Shown in pieces: positions 5,786 to 8,863 of a DNA stretch of 8,863 bases. Numbering within the stretch: position 1 is the stretch's first letter; each line of letters begins with the position of its first letter. The notes under the pieces were generated by a model, which was given only the letters and a program-made list of their open reading frames with translations, did not search any database and was not told the DNA's origin. Where the stretch lies: the NCBI GenBank assembly GCA_030743915.1, contig JASLRP010000459.1, positions 1 to 8,863 of the forward strand. The letters are read 5' to 3'. Both the position numbers and the translations under genes were made by a program. This DNA comes from SAR202 cluster bacterium (GTDB taxonomy: Bacteria; Chloroflexota; Dehalococcoidia; Lucifugimonadales; UBA1123).

Positions 5786-6637
5786 TCAAGAGATATACGC
5801 GGCATCACCCCAGCTCTTGGCCATGTCATTGTCGATAATATGGTGGTTGAAGGTTCCTGCGGTCGCGACCTGCCTTCGATTGGGAGCCCTGTTGTTGTAC
5901 TTGAAGACAAGATGGCCCCACAGGTTATAAGTAATGAAGGCCAAAAAGACGACTCCAACAGCCCCCAGAGCATCGAAGTAATAGTGGTTGCCGGTGACCA
6001 CTATCGTGACAAGCATCAGTCCAAGATAGCCGATCACCAATAGTTTGCAAACGGTGTTGGCATGCCGCGCCAATCCCAGACACACGACCATCGGCAAGCC
6101 GATGTGAAGACTGGGCATCGCCGCGTATGGATTGTAAAGCAGAGTGTCACTGGCTGTGTGGTACTCGTCAGGGCCGAAACGGTGAATCGTATCCACAAAT
6201 CCCAGAGTGGTCAGCATGCGAGGAGGCGCCAGAGGGTATGTTTCATAAAGAACAATGGCAATGCTGAACGTGATCAGGGCCAGGGTGCGATACTTTTTAT
6301 AGACCTGGGGGTATTTTATATAGAGGAATACCGCTCCAGGCAGAATGATCGGCCAATAGCCCAGAACATAGAACCAGTTAAAAAAATAGATAAACCCTGA
6401 AGCATTATCCAGGAACCATTCCTGCAATTGCGCTTCGGTGAATACTCCAGCGGCCTGTTCCAATCTCACGATTTCCCAAGCGTTGTCAAAAGCCGCCAAC
6501 GCCTGGTTGTCGTAGATGAGCCCTCTCGCAATGGAATACACGAAGTACCCTGAGGCAATGAGAGCAACTTCTCCAGAGATTTGAATTATTGATATCCGCG
6601 ACATCCAGGACACCCATAATCTCAGCACGCGGAACAT
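5786..6637 (-). CDS. PAP2-superfamily membrane protein (inositol-phosphotransferase / phosphatidate-phosphatase-like)
   Basis: A 283-residue integral membrane protein with about six hydrophobic segments (near residues 17-36, 82-106, 116-133, 172-189, 198-215 and 223-240). Motifs of the PAP2_3-type branch are seen in order: YPLAPPRM (134-141), MPSLHIGLP (174-182) with His178, and VVTGNHYYFDALG (213-225) with His218 and Asp222. These are the phosphate-handling His and Asp residues of the superfamily, so it probably transfers or hydrolyses a phosphoryl or phospho-head group on a lipid; the substrate is unknown. PSLH replaces the PSGH of acid phosphatases, as is common in the inositol-phosphorylceramide-synthase-like group. 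The tail after residue 245 is polar and carries no motif. ATG at 6637 has only a weak GAG five bases upstream; Met12 is an alternative. It lies between the 357-residue gene (132 bases upstream) and the UGSC gene (91 bases downstream). Confidence 0.85.
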   Translation of the reverse strand: MFRVLRLWVSWMSRISIIQISGEVALIASGYFVYSIARGLIYDNQALAAFDNAWEIVRLEQAAGVFTEAQLQEWFLDNASGFIYFFNWFYVLGYWPIILPGAVFLYIKYPQVYKKYRTLALITFSIAIVLYETYPLAPPRMLTTLGFVDTIHRFGPDEYHTASDTLLYNPYAAMPSLHIGLPMVVCLGLARHANTVCKLLVIGYLGLMLVTIVVTGNHYYFDALGAVGVVFLAFITYNLWGHLVFKYNNRAPNRRQVATAGTFNHHIIDNDMAKSWGDAAYIS

Positions 6638-6769
6638 TCGGACTCAGTTTGTCCGAGGTCCCCTAATCTACGCAGACCTTAATCCAATACCGCCCAGTGC
6701 GTCAACAATAGAGAATCGTCTTTCCTGCCCGCGCAAAGTCAGCCTGTCGTGCAGGCCCCATCAGACGTG

Positions 6770-7843
6770 TTAGGCTTGAGGAACCCTTACCTCTCTCGTA
6801 ACCGCGGCGGAGGCCACTTTAGGCAATTCGCTGAAGATGACGGAGCACCGGTATCCCGACGCCTCGGGTGAGCCTGCGTACAGGAGGAGTATATCATCGG
6901 GTTCCGGGACCAGGTTGACGTATCGGTCCTCGTCCCCTTCTTCCATCACTCCCTCTATGGCCTGGACTCTCTTCAGGTCGGCCAGTGAACGACGAATTCT
7001 GGGGTGCAGGTACGCTCGAACGTCGTCCTTGCTCCAGCCATCCCAGAACTCGGAAGCCCCGCCAATGGTCACGACGATCTGCCCCTGACGCACAGGGATG
7101 GTGTGATCGCCCACCGAGTCGTCGTTCGCCAGCGAAGTGCCCAGCACTGAGGCCACGTCCACCACCGAGTCCAGCACAGCCTGCCTCACTGCGGCAGCCC
7201 TGACCTGTCGAGGCTCCCAGGCAGGGAACACGGTCACCGCGCTCTGATCCGCCGAGAACCCGCGCTCGACGTGCAGAGGAGTCCAGTGGGTCTCCAGTTC
7301 GTTCTCGGCTATGCAGTATGTGTACTTGCCGGGATGACCTATGAGAGTGCGGTCGAACAGGCCCGGAATCGAGGCGCAGGCGTTCATCAAAATCAGGCGA
7401 ATGGCCCTGCCGATGGTGGCGTTCGCCCGATTTCCGGGGCCAAACAGGTTAGCTTTCGAGTTGATGTCCAACTCTCGGGAGATCGGGCCGTTGACAATAA
7501 CCAGCACTGCCGCTCCGCCCTGACTGGACGATGGCGCAATGAGATTGAACTCTTTGGTCAACATGGCCTCAGTGGCGGCAATGACGACTGGAAAATATTC
7601 AGGAAGACAGCCGGCCATCACCGCGTTGGCGGCCACCTTCGCCACGGTGATCTCTCTGCGTCGCTCCGGCACCGAACCCAACACCTCGTCCGCAGGACGC
7701 TGCGCGTAGTCGATGAACTGCTGGACGCGCTCCACCGTCGGCGGCACGACAGGCAGGCCGTCGGTCCAGCCAAGCTCATAGCATCGCTCGATGGCCTCCA
7801 CCACGTCTCCCCATTCCACATTCCGAAGATCTGTCGAGACCAT
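6770..7843 (-). CDS. Conserved 357-residue protein of the GWTDGLPVVPPT type, probable partner of the UGSC protein
   Basis: A soluble protein of unknown function. Landmark stretches I recall as conserved in this family are LGWTDGLPVVPPT (24-36), AANAVMAGCLPEYFPVV (71-87), NLFGPGNRANATIGRAIRL (132-150) and IGHPGKYTYCIAENE (168-182). Cysteines stand at 21, 79, 156, 177 and 333; Cys79 and Cys177 lie in the most family-like stretches, as does His170, and are the best candidates for a role with a thiol or selenol partner. No membrane segment, signal peptide or familiar cofactor motif is seen. ATG at 7843 follows GGAGG at a five-base spacing, a strong start. A promoter candidate lies at 7930-7958. 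From memory, genes of this kind often sit next to UGSC genes; here the PAP2 gene lies between. A small hairpin (6742-6756, five pairs) follows the stop, too weak to call a terminator. Family recognition moderate, function unknown. Confidence 0.8.
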   Translation of the reverse strand: MVSTDLRNVEWGDVVEAIERCYELGWTDGLPVVPPTVERVQQFIDYAQRPADEVLGSVPERRREITVAKVAANAVMAGCLPEYFPVVIAATEAMLTKEFNLIAPSSSQGGAAVLVIVNGPISRELDINSKANLFGPGNRANATIGRAIRLILMNACASIPGLFDRTLIGHPGKYTYCIAENELETHWTPLHVERGFSADQSAVTVFPAWEPRQVRAAAVRQAVLDSVVDVASVLGTSLANDDSVGDHTIPVRQGQIVVTIGGASEFWDGWSKDDVRAYLHPRIRRSLADLKRVQAIEGVMEEGDEDRYVNLVPEPDDILLLYAGSPEASGYRCSVIFSELPKVASAAVTREVRVPQA

Positions 7844-7929
7844 ATACGCCTCCGATTCAGCCCTCGCGCGCTCAGGCTGTCAGTCTTGATCCAGTAAGTT
7901 CCCCGCCAAGCGGCGCCGCGCCCGCCTAG

Positions 7930-7958
7930 AGTCTAAGGGGATAAGAAACGTTGAGCAA
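7930..7958 (-). promoter_or_regulatory. Candidate promoter of the 357-residue gene and its cluster
   Basis: On the minus strand TTGCTC (7958-7953) and TAGACT (7935-7930) are 17 bases apart, each matching four of six consensus positions. Transcription would start near 7923, giving a leader of about 80 bases that begins with the palindrome GCGGCGCCGC (7919-7910), a possible operator or leader hairpin. Confidence 0.4.
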
Positions 7959-8312
7959 GCAAATGGCCGCATCAATAAGCCCTCTGCCGCTCAAGAAAAA
8001 TCATCCTTGAATCAGATTGTATTCAAAATATGCCCGTCAATCGCGCCAATTTTCATTGAATTAATTTCGCGTGTTCCAGTCAAAATCACTTGAATTCAGG
8101 GGGCCCTTATCCATCTTGATACCCCGGTGCGGAAACTGGTTCGTTGGTCGAAGCTCGATCAGATCACACTTTTCAGGCACACGGGCCCTCGATTACCTCC
8201 CTCTGTGCAGGACAGCTAACACTAACTCGCTTCTATATGTCAGTTCAATAGCCTGCTTCTATGGGTTTCGTCTAGAAATAACTGAGGTACGAGGGTTCTA
8301 TAACCAGATTGC

Positions 8313-8341
8313 TAGGCAATGTAACGTTTACCTCATACAGT
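8313..8341 (+). promoter_or_regulatory. Weak promoter candidate for the surface-protein gene
   Basis: TAGGCA (8313-8318) and TACAGT (8336-8341) are 17 bases apart, each matching four of six consensus positions. If used, transcription starts near 8348 and makes a leader of about 180 bases containing all the hairpins and repeats seen before the ATG at 8529. Confidence 0.3.
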
Positions 8342-8343
8342 GT

Positions 8344-8465
8344 CGGCAACCGTAAGAGGAGCCAGTAAAAAGCACACCGGCAACAATGCCTGAGGCGAGA
8401 GGCATGCGCAAAGGAGGTCTGGCGTGTAACCGGCAACTTCATGAGCTAAGGGTCTGGGAACAGAC
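8344..8465 (+). ncRNA. Candidate structured leader RNA upstream of the surface-protein gene
   Basis: Two perfect hairpins are visible: AUGCCU/AGGCAU (8386-8391 with 8400-8405, eight-base loop) and GUCUG/CAGAC (8452-8456 with 8461-8465) closed by a GGAA tetraloop. The word CGGCAAC occurs three times, at 8344, 8378 and 8431. The element begins just after a weak promoter candidate and lies entirely upstream of the coding start. It does not match a riboswitch class I know well enough to name. Confidence 0.4.
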
Positions 8466-8471
8466 GAACAC

Positions 8472-8497
8472 CAAGGGTTATCAATAGCAAGGGTTAT
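8472..8497 (+). repeat. Two direct copies of CAAGGGTTAT with a 16-base period
   Basis: CAAGGGTTAT occurs at 8472-8481 and 8488-8497, starting 16 bases apart, in the leader between the second hairpin and the start codon of the surface-protein gene. It could be a binding site for a protein on the RNA or DNA, or a recent small duplication. Confidence 0.6.
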
Positions 8498-8528
8498 AGA
8501 CCAAAGGAACGGAGGCACCAAAGGAGCT

Positions 8529-8863
8529 ATGAGTAAACTACTCAAGAACACCATCGGAAAGAAATTGTCACTGGGACGGTTTGGCGTCCCTGTGTGGATC
8601 ATGGGACTGGCAGCGCTTCTGGTCGTGGCAGCCGCAGGACAGGCCGTTGGACCGGTCCTCTCCGGCACCATCCAGGGCAGCGCAGGGTTGGTCATCGAGC
8701 AGGCGGTCACGCTGGACACCGACGTTGCATCCGGTTCCGCCATCGATTTCGGCGATAACAACGGCACTCTCGGCGAGACCAACGAGCCTTCCGACGGCGT
8801 GGGAACCAGGAACGACGACGGCTCCCAGTTCACCATCGCAGCAGAGCTTACAGCCGGTGACAC
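8529..8863 (+). CDS. Probable secreted or membrane-anchored surface protein, 3'-truncated by the window
   Basis: The first 111 codons of a gene running off the window. The protein starts with a basic segment (MSKLLKNTIGKKLSLGRFG) followed by a long hydrophobic stretch (about residues 20-41, VPVWIMGLAALLVVAAAG), a signal peptide or N-terminal anchor. The mature part is rich in Gly, Thr, Ser, Asp and Asn (DFGDNNGTLGE, then NDDGSQFTIAAEL), as in beta-rich extracellular proteins of surface layers or filaments. I do not recognise a domain. AAGGAG (8521-8526) is only two bases before the ATG and GGAGG (8511-8515) is 13 away, so the ribosome site is unusual, but no in-frame start nearby is better. 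The long structured leader suggests RNA-level control. The opposite-strand reading frame over this region is a shadow. Confidence 0.75.
   Translation, partial: MSKLLKNTIGKKLSLGRFGVPVWIMGLAALLVVAAAGQAVGPVLSGTIQGSAGLVIEQAVTLDTDVASGSAIDFGDNNGTLGETNEPSDGVGTRNDDGSQFTIAAELTAGD

Larger units (their letters stand above)
7844..8528. other. 685-base intergenic region between divergent genes, no convincing gene
   Basis: I see no believable coding sequence here on either strand. The left part (to about 8070) holds the promoter candidate of the 357-residue gene, a GC-rich 10-bp palindrome GCGGCGCCGC (7910-7919), and an AT-rich stretch with the inverted repeat TTGAAT-8-ATTCAA (8007-8026); TGAATT-like words recur near 8053 and 8091. 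The middle (about 8100-8330) shows nothing I recognise. The right part (about 8336-8528) looks like a transcribed, structured leader of the surface-protein gene. Confidence 0.6.

Noticed and set aside
8071..8355. Plus-strand open frame of 94 codons starting with GTG in the right intergenic region
   Set aside because: No ribosome binding site, protein sequence without any family look, and it runs into the structured leader; most likely chance.
8378..8465. Resemblance to the c-di-GMP-I riboswitch (GCGCAAAG after a hairpin) and to SAM-I (CCGGCAAC)
   Set aside because: The closing 3' GGUUGCC-type strand of the c-di-GMP-I fold is missing, and the SAM-I core lacks its usual UGA-containing segment. 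The shared words are short and CGGCAAC is simply repeated here.
8333..8863. Minus-strand open frame of 176 codons at the right edge
   Set aside because: It is the shadow of the plus-strand surface-protein gene, which has a clear signal peptide.

Overview
The window shows a bacterial chromosome segment of moderate GC content with standard use of TGA as a stop codon. It holds nine protein genes. Two of them are cut by the window edges, and one is broken by an in-frame TGA that is best read as selenocysteine. Gene content points tentatively to a free-living aerobic bacterium, perhaps Chloroflexota of the SAR202/Dehalococcoidia type. That guess rests on a TCA-cycle enzyme, a PAS-like LuxR regulator, an amidohydrolase of a type I associate with that group, and a UGSC selenoprotein with its usual partner. 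There is no rRNA, tRNA, insertion sequence or CRISPR array that I can see.

Layout. Positions 1-665 hold the 3' part of sucD (succinyl-CoA ligase alpha subunit). A 20-bp palindrome and a good sigma70-type promoter (739-767) then lead into a LuxR-family regulator with a PAS-like N-terminal half (845-1714). After another 20-bp palindrome comes a DinB-fold protein (1963-2544). On the minus strand follow a 71-residue zinc-ribbon protein (2850-2635) and an amidohydrolase (4496-3063) with its own promoter. A short plus-strand gene (4706-5014) encodes a protein with a very basic tail.

The most interesting part is the minus-strand cluster 7843-5149. It holds, in order of transcription, a 357-residue conserved protein of unknown function (GWTDGLPVVPPT type), a PAP2-superfamily membrane protein, and a UGSC-family protein. 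The UGSC gene is split by TGA at exactly the U of the U-G-S-C motif. The frame is open for 80 codons beyond the TGA, the remaining family sequence is intact, and a small hairpin with G in its loop follows. Conceptual translation with selenocysteine gives a 181-residue selenoprotein that an automatic annotation would cut into two pieces or lose.

The right end (8529-8863) starts a gene for a probably secreted or membrane-anchored surface protein. It is preceded by a 685-base non-coding stretch, the last 190 bases of which look like a structured leader RNA with hairpins and short repeats.

How the genes relate. The UGSC protein and the 357-residue protein probably act together in an undefined redox or thiol/selenol reaction. 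The LuxR gene and the DinB gene may form a local regulatory pair, because a lux-box-sized palindrome lies centred about 43 bases before the predicted transcription start of the DinB gene. The other genes look like independent units.
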